From Litorivita sp040371945 (GTDB lineage Bacteria; Pseudomonadota; Alphaproteobacteria; Rhodobacterales; Rhodobacteraceae): a stretch of DNA of 64,000 nucleotides. Shown in pieces: positions 9,184-17,769 of the stretch. The position numbers were made by a program, and so were the translations under genes. The stretch is from positions 992,001 through 1,056,000 of the forward strand of contig NZ_BAABWS010000001.1 in assembly GCF_040371945.1 (NCBI RefSeq), written 5' to 3'. Under the pieces are notes generated by a model. The model did no database searches. It saw only the letters and a list, made by a program, of their open reading frames with translations, and was not told the origin of the DNA. Each line of letters begins with the position of its first letter. Position 1 is the stretch's first letter.

Positions 9184-9508
9184 GCGGGGGCTTCCTTCGT
9201 CTACTGTTGCCCGCCTGATAGCAGGGGCAGCGGGGACGGTAAATGGCCCTAAGGACACCCCGCACCGGCGGCCCTGCCTTTGCCCCCTTGCCGGGCGCGG
9301 TGCGGGCCGCAGTATGAGCCCCCGCCAGAACGGCAAGGCGCCAAATCTCGCGGCGCGTAAAATCCATGCAATTTAGCGTTGGTTCGGCGTTTTCTTGCCG
9401 CCCGAAAAACGCCAAAGTTGACGCAACGGCAGGCAGGTGACTGACTGGACCCTAGGCGCGCCCAACCGTGAGGGCGCTGGTCGAATAACCAGTATCAAAG
9501 GAAACCCC
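9184..9508. other. aroA / VPLPA-CTERM divergent intergenic region
   Basis: 325 nt between divergent genes, with no convincing ORF. It holds the aroA ribosome-binding site next to 9183 and an inverted repeat GGCGTTTT...AAAACGCC (9386-9393 and 9406-9413) with a 12-nt spacer. A TTGACG sequence at 9418-9423 could be a rightward -35 element, but I see no good -10. AAGGAAA at 9497-9503 is the ribosome-binding site of the downstream gene. Confidence 0.5.
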
Positions 9509-10153
9509 ATGCCCAACCTACGCTCCACTTTGGCCGCAGCGATATGCGCGGCGCTTCTTGGCCTTGGCCTTCCCCAATCGGCCCGCGCGGTCACCCTTGT
9601 CACCGATGGCGGGGAGCTCATTGGTGCGCAGGGGCTGCAGGTCGGCCGGTTCACCTATGACATCAGCTTTGTCGACGGTTCCTGCGCGTCGGTCTTTGAC
9701 GGCTGCGACGACTTTTCGGATTTCTTCTTCTCCGATGCGGAACAAGCCTTGGCGACGGTCAGGGCGATGCGCGATTTCGTCTTTGTCGATAGCGCGGCAG
9801 GGGCGTTTGACAGCGACCCGCAACTGACCCGCGGCTGCGATTCCGTGTTCACTTTTTGCACCACATTCTTCCCCTTCGCCGCGGTGACCAGCGGCCCGAT
9901 CACATCAACCTTCGTGCCGGTCTATGGGGTGATCAACCGCGAGGGCACGCGGCGCGACGACGTGACCTCGGGCAGCGCGCCCGTCATCGCCGATACGCCC
10001 GAATTTACCTACGCCGTCTTCACGCTCACCGATGTCGCCCCCGCCGTGCCGCTGCCCGCTGCCGGATGGCTCTATCTGGGACTGGGGGGCGCCATGGTGG
10101 CGCTGCGCAAAGGCGCAAAGAACGCCCGCCGCAAACCCCGCGCAGCCGCCTGA
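9509..10153 (+). CDS. VPLPA-CTERM exported protein 1
   Basis: 214 aa. N-terminal signal peptide (hydrophobic about 7-20, cleavage likely after SARA). A middle region of no recognised domain contains several Cys (GSCAS, DGCDD, RGCDS, TFCTTF). It ends in a sorting tail: VPLPAAGWLYLGLGG, a short helix, then a basic cluster RKGAKNARRKPR. This tripartite tail is the VPLPA-CTERM signal of Rhodobacteraceae, thought to be processed by a dedicated exosortase. The ATG at 9509 is preceded by AAGGAAA. Two further VPLPA-CTERM proteins are in the window; no exosortase gene is. Confidence 0.85.
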   Translation: MPNLRSTLAAAICAALLGLGLPQSARAVTLVTDGGELIGAQGLQVGRFTYDISFVDGSCASVFDGCDDFSDFFFSDAEQALATVRAMRDFVFVDSAAGAFDSDPQLTRGCDSVFTFCTTFFPFAAVTSGPITSTFVPVYGVINREGTRRDDVTSGSAPVIADTPEFTYAVFTLTDVAPAVPLPAAGWLYLGLGGAMVALRKGAKNARRKPRAAA

Positions 10154-10206
10154 TCCGGCACGGGCTGTGGTAAATTCACGCCTTCGGGCGCCCGCCGCGC
10201 GCCCCG

Positions 10207-11019
10207 TCAGAGCCGCCGGAAGGTCAGGTAATGCGGGGTGCGCTCTTCGCGGATTGCTTTTTGCTCGTAGCGGGTGGACATCCAGTCGCCCCAAGGCGCG
10301 CGCCAATCCTGCGGCCCCTCGGCGAGCCATTCAAACCCCGCGCGCGGCACCTCTTCTAGGGTCTGGCGCACGTAATCGGGAATATCCGTTGCCACGCGAA
10401 ATATTGCCCCGCGCTTCATCACGCGGGCCAAAGCCACAAGGTAGTCTTGCGTCACAAACCGGCGGCGATGGTGGCGTTTTTTCGGCCAAGGATCGGGGTA
10501 GAGCAAAAACGCCCGCTCGATCGACGCCTCGGGCAACACGTCGAACATATCGCGCACATCACCGGGATGGACCTTGAGGTTCTCGACACCCGCCTTGCGG
10601 ATTTTGCCCAAGAGCATCGCCACGCCGTTGATATAGGGCTCGCAGCCGATGATCCCGACATCGGGGTAACGCGCGGCCTGATGCACCAGATGCTCGCCGC
10701 CGCCGAACCCGATTTCGAGCCACAAAGGTTTACCGCCGAACATCGCATCGACATCCAAGGGCCTGCGGTCGGGGTTGGCCTCCCAATCCACCGCGCCGGG
10801 GGAAAGTTTGGCCAGATCCTCCTCCAGATAGGCCTCTTGGCTTTGGCGCAAGCCCTTCCCCTTAAAGCGGCCATAGAAATTACGCCATGGCGCGCCGCTG
10901 GGATGGGTGCCGCCTTGGGCGTCGTCTTTGGCGGCGCCGCGAATATGCACGGGGCCCGCACCCTTTTTCACATAGGGCGTATCGGGTTTGGCGGGTTTGG
11001 CAGGGCTGTCATCACTCAT
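10207..11019 (-). CDS. trmB: tRNA (guanine-N7)-methyltransferase
   Basis: Methylates G46 of tRNA with SAM. 270 aa: a polar N-terminal extension (about 1-45), then the Rossmann methyltransferase fold with SAM motif WLEIGFGGGEH and the family signature YPDPWPKKRHHRRRF. It is on the same strand as metK; in relatives metK and trmB are often adjacent, but here a LysR regulator and a DUF1330 gene lie between them. Confidence 0.95.
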   Translation of the reverse strand: MSDDSPAKPAKPDTPYVKKGAGPVHIRGAAKDDAQGGTHPSGAPWRNFYGRFKGKGLRQSQEAYLEEDLAKLSPGAVDWEANPDRRPLDVDAMFGGKPLWLEIGFGGGEHLVHQAARYPDVGIIGCEPYINGVAMLLGKIRKAGVENLKVHPGDVRDMFDVLPEASIERAFLLYPDPWPKKRHHRRRFVTQDYLVALARVMKRGAIFRVATDIPDYVRQTLEEVPRAGFEWLAEGPQDWRAPWGDWMSTRYEQKAIREERTPHYLTFRRL

Positions 11020-11082
11020 GGCCGCCTCCTACTGCGTCGCGGGCGGCAAATCAATGGGGCGCGCGTAGGGTTCGGGCAAGGC

Positions 11083-11955
11083 TCAGGCCGTGAACAGGGC
11101 GCGGGCGGCTTTGAACTCCTGCGCGATGACCGCCCGAAAGGCGGTGGGTTTGGCGCCTTGCCACACATCACGGTGCCCCACGAGCCAGATATCGGCATAG
11201 GGCTGCGGCGGCACCAAGGGGACCGGCACCACATCCGGCAGGCTGCGCCCCAAGAACATCGGCATTTGCGCCGCGCCCAAACCCGCCTGCACCGCCCCCG
11301 CAATGGCCACCATATCATCGAACCGGTAGCGGGTGCGCAGATTGGGGTAGCGCTCGGCAGCCGCTTTCGGCGGGGCGCTATAGCCGGAGAACAATATCCA
11401 ATCGATCGGCCCGTTCGGATCATCCGCAATCCGCGCAGCCCAATCGCGATGGGCGAAACTGGCGCTGTCTTGGGCGCTCAGGCGCAGCCCTGTGAGCGTA
11501 TCGCCGGGGCTACGGCTGACCCGCAGGGCCAGATCGGCCTCGCGCCGCGTCAGGTCAAGCAGGTCATTGGTAGCCTTAATCTGCAACTCCACCTGCGGGT
11601 AGGCGGCGCTGAAGGCGGCGAGCATCGGGGCAAACCCATGGGCGATCAAAAGCTGGGGCGCGGTGACCACCAAAGGCCCGCTCAAATCGGTGGACCGGCC
11701 CGCAAGCTGGCGCAAGAGCGCGTCTTCTTGCCCCTGCATTTGCGCCGCATAATCGGCCACCAGCCGCCCCTCGTCGGTGGGCCGGTATCCATCCGCGAGC
11801 CGCTCGAAAAGCGTCAGGCCCAAGGCCTCCTCGATCCGCGTCACCCGCCGCGCCACGGTGGTATAGCTCAGCCCCATACGCCCCGCGGCCCCCGCCAAGG
11901 AGCCGGAGCGGACAAGTTCGAGCACCGTTTTGAGATCATCCCAATGAGGCTGCAT
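11083..11955 (-). CDS. LysR-family transcriptional regulator
   Basis: 290 aa from ATG 11955. N-terminal winged helix-turn-helix (about 4-62; LAGAAGRMGLSYTTVARRVTRIEEALG) followed by a substrate-binding domain (about 90-285). The longer ORF to 12000 adds residues outside the family. It is divergent from a DUF1330 gene with 98 nt between starts, the classic layout for a LysR protein controlling its neighbour; the effector is unknown. Confidence 0.9.
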   Translation of the reverse strand: MQPHWDDLKTVLELVRSGSLAGAAGRMGLSYTTVARRVTRIEEALGLTLFERLADGYRPTDEGRLVADYAAQMQGQEDALLRQLAGRSTDLSGPLVVTAPQLLIAHGFAPMLAAFSAAYPQVELQIKATNDLLDLTRREADLALRVSRSPGDTLTGLRLSAQDSASFAHRDWAARIADDPNGPIDWILFSGYSAPPKAAAERYPNLRTRYRFDDMVAIAGAVQAGLGAAQMPMFLGRSLPDVVPVPLVPPQPYADIWLVGHRDVWQGAKPTAFRAVIAQEFKAARALFTA

Positions 11956-12053
11956 CCATGCATATTCGCACGTCACAGATGCAAAAGCACGCGTTTTCAC
12001 ATGCCTCGCGCCGCGCTACCCCTGCCCCGTCCCCACAGCCAAGGAGCAACGAT

Positions 12054-12335
12054 ATGATTTATGCCTATGTCAATTTGACCCTCACCGACCCTGACGCGCT
12101 TGCCAAATACCGCGAGAAAGCGGGCGCGGCTTTGGCCCGCCATGGCGCCACGCCCTTGGTGTCGGCCAAAGACACAACCGTTTTGGAAGGCAGCCCGACC
12201 CAGCCCAGCATCGCCGTGATTTTGCAATTCCCCGACCGCGAGGCCGCATTGGGGTGGATCAACGATCCCGAAATCGCCGATGTCCATGCCCTGCGCCGTG
12301 CGGCGGGGCAGTCGGATATTTTGCTGCTCGGTTAG
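12054..12335 (+). CDS. DUF1330-family small protein
   Basis: 93 aa in a ferredoxin-like dimeric alpha/beta-barrel fold typical of DUF1330 (MIYAYVNLTLTDPDAL, then VLEGSPTQPS and VILQFPDREAALGWI). Biochemical function of the family is not established. The start at 12054 has a perfect AAGGAG eight bases upstream; the ORF continues upstream without a good start. It probably belongs to the regulon of the divergent LysR gene. Confidence 0.85.
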   Translation: MIYAYVNLTLTDPDALAKYREKAGAALARHGATPLVSAKDTTVLEGSPTQPSIAVILQFPDREAALGWINDPEIADVHALRRAAGQSDILLLG

Positions 12336-12342
12336 CGCAAAG

Positions 12343-12374
12343 AAAAAGGCGGCCATATCGCGATGGCCGCCTTT
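12343..12374. terminator. Bidirectional terminator, DUF1330/metK
   Basis: 12-bp perfect arms (12345-12356 and 12363-12374) around a 6-nt loop. A-tract on the left and T on the right serve both the rightward DUF1330 gene and the leftward metK gene, which converge here. Confidence 0.88.
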
Positions 12375-12396
12375 GGATTGTCCGATAGAATGGGGC

Positions 12397-13578
12397 TTAA
12401 ACCGCCTTTTTCAGCGCCTCGGCCAGATCGGTTTTCTCCCACGAGAAGCCGCCGTCCACATCCGGCGCGCGGCCGAAGTGGCCGTAAGCCGCCGTGCGCG
12501 CATAGATCGGTTTGTTGAGTTGCAGATGCGAGCGGATGCCGCGCGGGGTCAGGTCCATGACCTTGGGGATCGCCGCCTCGATCAGCGCCTCATCCACCTC
12601 GCCAGTGCCATGGGTGTCGGCATAGATCGACAACGGTTTGGACACGCCGATGGCATAGCTGAGCTGGATCGTGCAGCGATCCGCCATGCCCGAGGCCACG
12701 ACGTTTTTCGCCAGATAGCGCGCCGCATAGGCCGCCGAACGGTCCACTTTGGTCGGATCCTTGCCCGAAAACGCGCCGCCGCCATGGGGGGCCGCGCCGC
12801 CGTAGGTATCGACAATGATCTTACGCCCGGTCAGGCCCGCATCGCCGTCAGGGCCGCCGATGACGAAAACCCCCGTGGGATTGACCCACCATTCGGTGGC
12901 CTCGTCAATCCACCCCTCGGGCAGAACCTCGCGGATATACGGCTCGACAATGGCGCGGATATCCGCGCTGGTCTGGGTCTCGTCGGCATGCTGCGTTGAC
13001 AGAACGATCGAGCTGACGCCGACGGGCTTGCCGTTCTCGTAGCGCACCGAAAGCTGGCTTTTTGCATCGGGGCGCAGGGTCGGCTCGGAGCCATCCTTGC
13101 GCACTTCGGCCAAACGGCGCAGCACCGCATGCGAATACTGGATCGGAGCGGGCATCAAGGCCTCGGTCTCGTTGGTGGCATAGCCGAACATGATGCCCTG
13201 ATCGCCCGCGCCTTCGTCCTTGTCGGTCGCCGCATCGACGCCTTGGGCGATATGGGCCGATTGCTCGTGCAAAAGATTGGTGATCTCGCAGGTCGCGTGA
13301 TGGAACTTGTCCTGCTCGTAGCCGATGTCTTTGATGCAGGCGCGCGCGATGTCTTCGATGCGGCCCATATATTCGGTCAACTTGCTTTGATCGGACAGGC
13401 CGACCTCGCCGCCGATGACCACGCGGTTGGTGGTGGCAAAGGTCTCGCAAGCCACCCGCGCTTCGGGCTCCTCGCTCAAAAACGCGTCGAGAACGGCGTC
13501 GGAAATGCGGTCGCACACCTTATCGGGATGCCCCTCGGAGACGGATTCCGAGGTGAAGATATAGTTCTGGCGGCTCAT
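12397..13578 (-). CDS. metK: S-adenosylmethionine synthetase
   Basis: Makes SAM from methionine and ATP. 393 aa with the family signatures SEGHPDKVCD, GAGDQGIMFGYA and GGGAFSGKDPTKVDRS. The start MSRQNYIFTSESV is at 13578. A SAM/SAH riboswitch overlaps its ribosome-binding site, so translation should fall when SAM is plentiful. The gene lies 88 nt downstream of lnt on the same strand, so the riboswitch may act on a longer transcript as well as on a metK-specific one. Confidence 0.97.
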   Translation of the reverse strand: MSRQNYIFTSESVSEGHPDKVCDRISDAVLDAFLSEEPEARVACETFATTNRVVIGGEVGLSDQSKLTEYMGRIEDIARACIKDIGYEQDKFHHATCEITNLLHEQSAHIAQGVDAATDKDEGAGDQGIMFGYATNETEALMPAPIQYSHAVLRRLAEVRKDGSEPTLRPDAKSQLSVRYENGKPVGVSSIVLSTQHADETQTSADIRAIVEPYIREVLPEGWIDEATEWWVNPTGVFVIGGPDGDAGLTGRKIIVDTYGGAAPHGGGAFSGKDPTKVDRSAAYAARYLAKNVVASGMADRCTIQLSYAIGVSKPLSIYADTHGTGEVDEALIEAAIPKVMDLTPRGIRSHLQLNKPIYARTAAYGHFGRAPDVDGGFSWEKTDLAEALKKAV

Positions 13579-13583
13579 GAAAG

Positions 13584-13630
13584 TGCTCCATTCAAAGTGA
13601 ACCCGCCCCGTCAGGAAGCCGTTGGGGCGG
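13584..13630 (-). promoter_or_regulatory. SAM/SAH riboswitch of metK
   Basis: Read on the minus strand: a 7-bp stem (CCGCCCC at 13630-13624 with GGGGCGG at 13609-13603) closes the 14-nt loop AACGGCUUCCUGAC. After a linker comes UGGAGCA (13590-13584), five bases before the metK ATG. The loop and the GGAG-containing tail are the conserved features of the SAM/SAH class known upstream of metK in Rhodobacterales. Loop CUUCC can pair with GGAG to form an H-type pseudoknot that hides the Shine-Dalgarno sequence, which implies translational control. Confidence 0.93.
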
Positions 13631-13666
13631 TATTGCTGCTCTGCCTATGCGCCGTATCGGGCGCGG

Positions 13667-15223
13667 TCAATCTCTATCTGCGCTGGGTCTGAAGGCAGTA
13701 TAAACACTGAGTCCGGTTAACATCAGTATAAGCAACATATAGGCGGGCAGATCGCCGAAACGCGCATAGACCGTCGGCGACAAAGCCGCAGGCAGACGGA
13801 TATCGCGGTATCCCGCCTCGCCCAAGGGGATCTGCGTCAAGACGGCGCCGCGCGGGCCGATGAGGGCAGAGACGCCGGTATTGGCCACGCGCACCATCGG
13901 CAGGCCCTGCTCGATTGCGCGCAATCGCGCTTGGTCGAGGTGTTGATAGGGACCGGAGAGACGTCCGAACCACGCATCATTGGTCAGTTGCAAAAGGTAG
14001 TCGGGCCGCGGCAGATCGCTATAAGGCGCGCTGCGCATATCGCGCGGAAACACCGCCTCGTAGCAAATCAGCATCAAGGCCCGCCCCGCCGCGCCCAAAT
14101 CCATCACTCGCGGACCGGGACCGGCGGAATAACCATGCCCCGCCTGCGCGGCAAAGGCCGTAATCCCCACAGCCGCCAGCGCATCGCCAAAGGGGATATA
14201 TTCGCCGAAAGGCACCAGATGGTGCTTGTCATAAAGCGCCTGCACCTGCCCCGCCCGGTCGATGAGCACCGCCGAATTATAAAGCCGCGGCCCGTCGAAC
14301 CGCTGTATGCCGGTCAGGATCGGCACGCCGCCGGAGGCCTCGATCATATCGGCAAAGGTCGCAGCGGCGCTGTCGAGCAAGACCGGCAAGGCCGTCTCGG
14401 GCCAGATGATCAAATCGGGCGCGCGCCCGCCCTCCCCCGCCAGAGCGCTAAATCCCCGCATCCGTTGATAAAACCCGCGCACAAGGGCCGGATCCCATTT
14501 TTCGTGCTGCGGCGCATTGGGTTGGACGAGCCGCAAGACCGGCGCGGCCTCGGGCGCGGCGATCTGCGCTCTTTGGGCAATCGCGCCGTGCCAATAGAGC
14601 GCGCCGAGCATCGCGATGACCGCCGCCGCCCCGCGCCATCTGCGCGCAAAAAGCAACCAAAGCCCTGCGCCAACGCAAAGCATGAGCAGGCTCAGCCCAT
14701 GCGGGCCGAGATAGGCCGCCGCCTGCGCGAGCGGGCTGTCGATCAATCCATGCCCGATCAAGGCCCACGGAAAACCGGTAAATATCCAGCCCCGCAGCGC
14801 CTCCGCAAGGCTCAGCCCCAAGGCCAAAGCCGCGATCCGCGCGCCGCCGTCAAAGCGCCCCGCGAAGGCGAAGGCCAGCGCCCAAAACAGCGCCAGCCCC
14901 CCCGCCAGAGCGATCAAGGCAAAGGGCGCCATCCAGCCATGGCGCGCTGCATCCACCATGAAGGGCTCGACAATCCAGTGCAGCGCGAGCGCGAAATAGC
15001 CCGCCCCGATGGCCCAGCCCGCGCGCGCCATGGGCTTTGGCCCCGCGCACTTCAAGGCAAGGGCGAAAACAATCGCCCAGCCCAGCACCGCCAAAGGCCA
15101 CATAGATATAGGCGCAAGCCCCGCCGCGCAGAGCGCGCCGGTGAGAAACAGAGCCAAGAACCGCCCGATCCGCCCGCCAGAGCCGGTTTTGCGAGTTTTC
15201 AAAAAGGAGCGCAGCACGCTCAC
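13667..15223 (-). CDS. lnt: Apolipoprotein N-acyltransferase
   Basis: Adds the third acyl chain to lipoproteins at the periplasmic face of the inner membrane. About 518 aa: six or more N-terminal membrane helices (to about residue 200), then a nitrilase-type domain with the catalytic triad visible as Glu in IIWPETALP, Lys in YDKHHLVPFGEYIP and Cys in LICYEAVFP, and a final C-terminal helix. The start is uncertain: GTG at 15223 (or 15217) fits the end of corC at 15234. The long ORF to 15304 would overlap corC. It is last in the corC-ybeY neighbourhood, as usual. Confidence 0.93.
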   Translation of the reverse strand: MSVLRSFLKTRKTGSGGRIGRFLALFLTGALCAAGLAPISMWPLAVLGWAIVFALALKCAGPKPMARAGWAIGAGYFALALHWIVEPFMVDAARHGWMAPFALIALAGGLALFWALAFAFAGRFDGGARIAALALGLSLAEALRGWIFTGFPWALIGHGLIDSPLAQAAAYLGPHGLSLLMLCVGAGLWLLFARRWRGAAAVIAMLGALYWHGAIAQRAQIAAPEAAPVLRLVQPNAPQHEKWDPALVRGFYQRMRGFSALAGEGGRAPDLIIWPETALPVLLDSAAATFADMIEASGGVPILTGIQRFDGPRLYNSAVLIDRAGQVQALYDKHHLVPFGEYIPFGDALAAVGITAFAAQAGHGYSAGPGPRVMDLGAAGRALMLICYEAVFPRDMRSAPYSDLPRPDYLLQLTNDAWFGRLSGPYQHLDQARLRAIEQGLPMVRVANTGVSALIGPRGAVLTQIPLGEAGYRDIRLPAALSPTVYARFGDLPAYMLLILMLTGLSVYTAFRPSADRD

Positions 15224-15233
15224 GCGGGCGCGC

Positions 15234-16181
15234 TCATTCGGCGGCGCGCTCGGCCCCACCGGGCACACGCACACGCAGCCGCTTGATCCGGCGCGGATCG
15301 GCATCGACCACTTCGATCACAATGCCAGCGGGATGTTCGACCACCTCGCCGCGCACGGGCACACGGCCCAGCAGCATAAAGACCAACCCGCCCAGCGTAT
15401 CGATCTCTTCCTCGTCGATGCTCTCGTCTTCGGTCAGGGGCAGGCCGACCTCGGCCTCGAACTCGGCCAAAGGCGCTTTAGCCTGCACCAGATAGCTGCC
15501 CCCGCGTTCGCGGATCCAGAATTTGCCCTCGTCGATGTCATGCTCGTCCTCGATCTCGCCGATCACCTGTTCGATCAGGTCTTCAATCGTCACAAGCCCG
15601 TCAACACCGCCGTATTCGTCAATCACCAAAGCCATATGGCGCCGCTCGGTTTGCATTTTTTGCAGCAAAACCCCGATCGGCATGGAGGGCGGCACAAACA
15701 GCAAGGGGCGCAGCATATCCTTGAGAATGAACCGCGCTTCGGAGCCGTTAAACCCGAAACGCAGCGCGAAATCCTTGAGATGGACAAAGCCGAGCGGCGT
15801 ATCCAGCGTGCCATTGTAGACCGGAATGCGGGTGAGGCCGCTGTCGCGGAAGGTTTTGACGAGATCGTCCAAAGTGATCGTCGTGGGCACCGAAACGATA
15901 TCGGCCGAGGGAACCATCACATCCTCGACCCGCATCCGGCGCAGGTTGATCATCCCATGCGTCGCGGGCGCCGGAGCCTCGCGTTCGCCCTCCTCGCGCT
16001 GCGGGGCATCTTCATGCAACTCGACCGCTGCGCCGCGCCCGAAGACACGCCGCCAAAGCCCGCCGCGGGCCGCTTCAGTTTTCACCGGAAATTGTCGCCC
16101 CGCCGCGCCCGCGTCGGGCTCCGTATCGGGGGTTTGCGCGCGCTGCGCTGCGTTAGAAGAGCCGTCGCTACTGTCGCCCAT
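15234..16181 (-). CDS. CorC/HlyC-type CBS-domain protein
   Basis: 315 aa. An acidic, disordered N-terminus (1-75) precedes two CBS domains (about 82-145 starting MRVEDVMVPSADIV, and about 150-205 with LVIDEYGGVDGLVTIEDLIEQVIGEI split between them) and a C-terminal CorC_HlyC domain (about 225-305). Family members (YbeX/CorC) are linked to Mg/Co efflux and ribosome homeostasis; the activity is not settled. Its place between ybeY and lnt is the conserved order phoH-ybeY-ybeX-lnt. Confidence 0.92.
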   Translation of the reverse strand: MGDSSDGSSNAAQRAQTPDTEPDAGAAGRQFPVKTEAARGGLWRRVFGRGAAVELHEDAPQREEGEREAPAPATHGMINLRRMRVEDVMVPSADIVSVPTTITLDDLVKTFRDSGLTRIPVYNGTLDTPLGFVHLKDFALRFGFNGSEARFILKDMLRPLLFVPPSMPIGVLLQKMQTERRHMALVIDEYGGVDGLVTIEDLIEQVIGEIEDEHDIDEGKFWIRERGGSYLVQAKAPLAEFEAEVGLPLTEDESIDEEEIDTLGGLVFMLLGRVPVRGEVVEHPAGIVIEVVDADPRRIKRLRVRVPGGAERAAE

Positions 16182-16198
16182 TGGACCTATCTATTTAC

Positions 16199-16741
16199 CT
16201 ATTCATCGTCTGACACATTCGGGGCCGCACCGGCCCGCTCATCGCAATATGGGTCAGGCAGGCCCAGTTTGCCAAGTATAGAAACCTCCAGCCCCTCCAT
16301 CAAAGTGGCATCTTGGTCACGAATATGGTCGAATCCAAGCAAATGCAGCACCCCGTGCACGATCAAATGCAAGCAATGATCCGCCAATGGCTTGCCTGCC
16401 GCCGCAGCCTCTGCCGCGCAGGTCTCAAACGAGATAGCGATATCGCCCAATTCGGCCTCCATCGGACTTGGGGGCGAGGCGGGCAAATCCGGCATATCGC
16501 CCGCCGCCTCGGCGCCGCGGTCTTCCGAGGGCCAGCTAAGCACATTAGTGGGGGCAGGTTTGCCGCGAAACTCGGTGTTGAGCACCGCAATGCGCGCGTC
16601 ATCACAGCCCAGAACAGCGATTTCGAACCCCTCGGGCGCGAGGCCCAATTCGCGCAGCGCAGCCTGCGCGCCGCGCTCGGCCAAAGCCTCCAGCCCCAGA
16701 GTCTCCCACCGCGAATCCTCGCTCACCACATCTACAAGCAT
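16199..16741 (-). CDS. ybeY: Endoribonuclease YbeY
   Basis: Metal-dependent single-strand RNase needed for 16S rRNA maturation and ribosome quality control. 180 aa from ATG 16741 with AAGGG upstream; an in-frame GTG at 16759 is the alternative. The zinc site is HGVLHLLGFDH (three His), preceded by NVLSWP and LGDIAIS. It lies 17 nt upstream of corC. The usual neighbour phoH is displaced by about 1.6 kb carrying an opposite-strand gene. Confidence 0.95.
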   Translation of the reverse strand: MLVDVVSEDSRWETLGLEALAERGAQAALRELGLAPEGFEIAVLGCDDARIAVLNTEFRGKPAPTNVLSWPSEDRGAEAAGDMPDLPASPPSPMEAELGDIAISFETCAAEAAAAGKPLADHCLHLIVHGVLHLLGFDHIRDQDATLMEGLEVSILGKLGLPDPYCDERAGAAPNVSDDE

Positions 16742-16910
16742 ATCCCGCCCTTCTTGCACCGCGCCGCACGCCGGTTTTGTTGCCTATACTGGATCAAAAC
16801 CGCCGCCGAAAGCCCGACTGTGCGCCAGATGGCCACAGTTTTGACACATTCTTGCCAGCGGCATTAACCCTCAGGTAACCTGTCGCCATCCAAATTCAGA
16901 GGGAATCATT

Positions 16911-17666
16911 ATGAACAAAACAATTGCGATCTCGGCCTTTTGTGCATTGAGCCTGCCGCATATGGCGCAAGCGGCCTCGGTCGATCTGACCGGTTGGGTT
17001 GCCGAGGATTTTTCGACCTCCAACCAATCCAACTGGGTCGTCAGCGCCGGCACTGATAGCGTCACCCAAACCGTCAACACCGATCCGGCGGTCTTCTTCA
17101 AGCCGGGCGACAATGCCCAAGGCACCGAACTGACCGGCTCGATCACCGTTGGCAGCACATCGGACGACGATTTTGTCGGCTTTGTCCTTGGTTATCAAAG
17201 CGGTGAATTGACCAGCACCAATGCAGATTTCTGGGTGATCGATTGGAAACGCAACAATCAATCCTTCTATGGCGGCTTGGCCTTGGACGGTTTGGCGCTC
17301 AGCCATGTGACCGGCGACACCGCCGCCGCCGGATTGGGCGATCTGTGGCATCACTCCGGCACGGTCCAGGAGGTTGCGCGCGGCGCGACGCTCGGATCGA
17401 CCGGATGGGTCATCGGCGAAACCTACGATTTTGCGCTGACGTTCACCGCAACCCTGATCGAGGTCTACGTCAATGACGTGCTCGAAATCAGCTATTCGGG
17501 CAACTTCAGCGATGGCGCTTTCGGCTTTTACAACTACTCGCAAAACAACGTGACCTATGCAGGGGTCGAGGCCGCACCGGCGGTGCCGCTGCCCGCCTCC
17601 TTGCCGTTGCTTTTGGCCGGTCTGGGCGGCATCGGCGCAATCCGCCGCCGCAAAAACAAGGCCTGA
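16911..17666 (+). CDS. VPLPA-CTERM protein 2 with thrombospondin-C-like domain
   Basis: 251 aa exported protein. Signal peptide 1-21 (cleavage after AQA). The body resembles the thrombospondin C-terminal L-lectin-like domain: SDDDFVGFVLGYQS, FWVIDWKRNNQ and, near the end, GAFGFYNYSQNNVTY. The tail VPLPASLPLLLAGLGGIG plus IRRRKNKA is a VPLPA-CTERM sorting signal. ATG 16911 follows AGAGGGA. It has its own terminator and stands on the opposite strand between ybeY and phoH, breaking a conserved operon. The likely role is a surface or matrix adhesin; that is inferred. Confidence 0.86.
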   Translation: MNKTIAISAFCALSLPHMAQAASVDLTGWVAEDFSTSNQSNWVVSAGTDSVTQTVNTDPAVFFKPGDNAQGTELTGSITVGSTSDDDFVGFVLGYQSGELTSTNADFWVIDWKRNNQSFYGGLALDGLALSHVTGDTAAAGLGDLWHHSGTVQEVARGATLGSTGWVIGETYDFALTFTATLIEVYVNDVLEISYSGNFSDGAFGFYNYSQNNVTYAGVEAAPAVPLPASLPLLLAGLGGIGAIRRRKNKA

Positions 17667-17696
17667 GGCCCAACTGGCACTGGCGTGAAAATTGCG

Positions 17697-17724
17697 AAAG
17701 GGCGCCCGTTGCGGCGCCCTTTTT
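17697..17724 (+). terminator. Terminator after VPLPA-CTERM protein 2
   Basis: 10-bp arms (17697-17706 and 17713-17722) with a 6-nt loop followed by T. It lies 31 nt past the stop codon of the rightward gene. An A-tract on the left arm could also serve the leftward gene that ends at 17770. Confidence 0.85.
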
Positions 17725-17769
17725 CATACGCTGCCTTGGCCGCAAGCGCAGGCAGCCGAACGCATCGGA

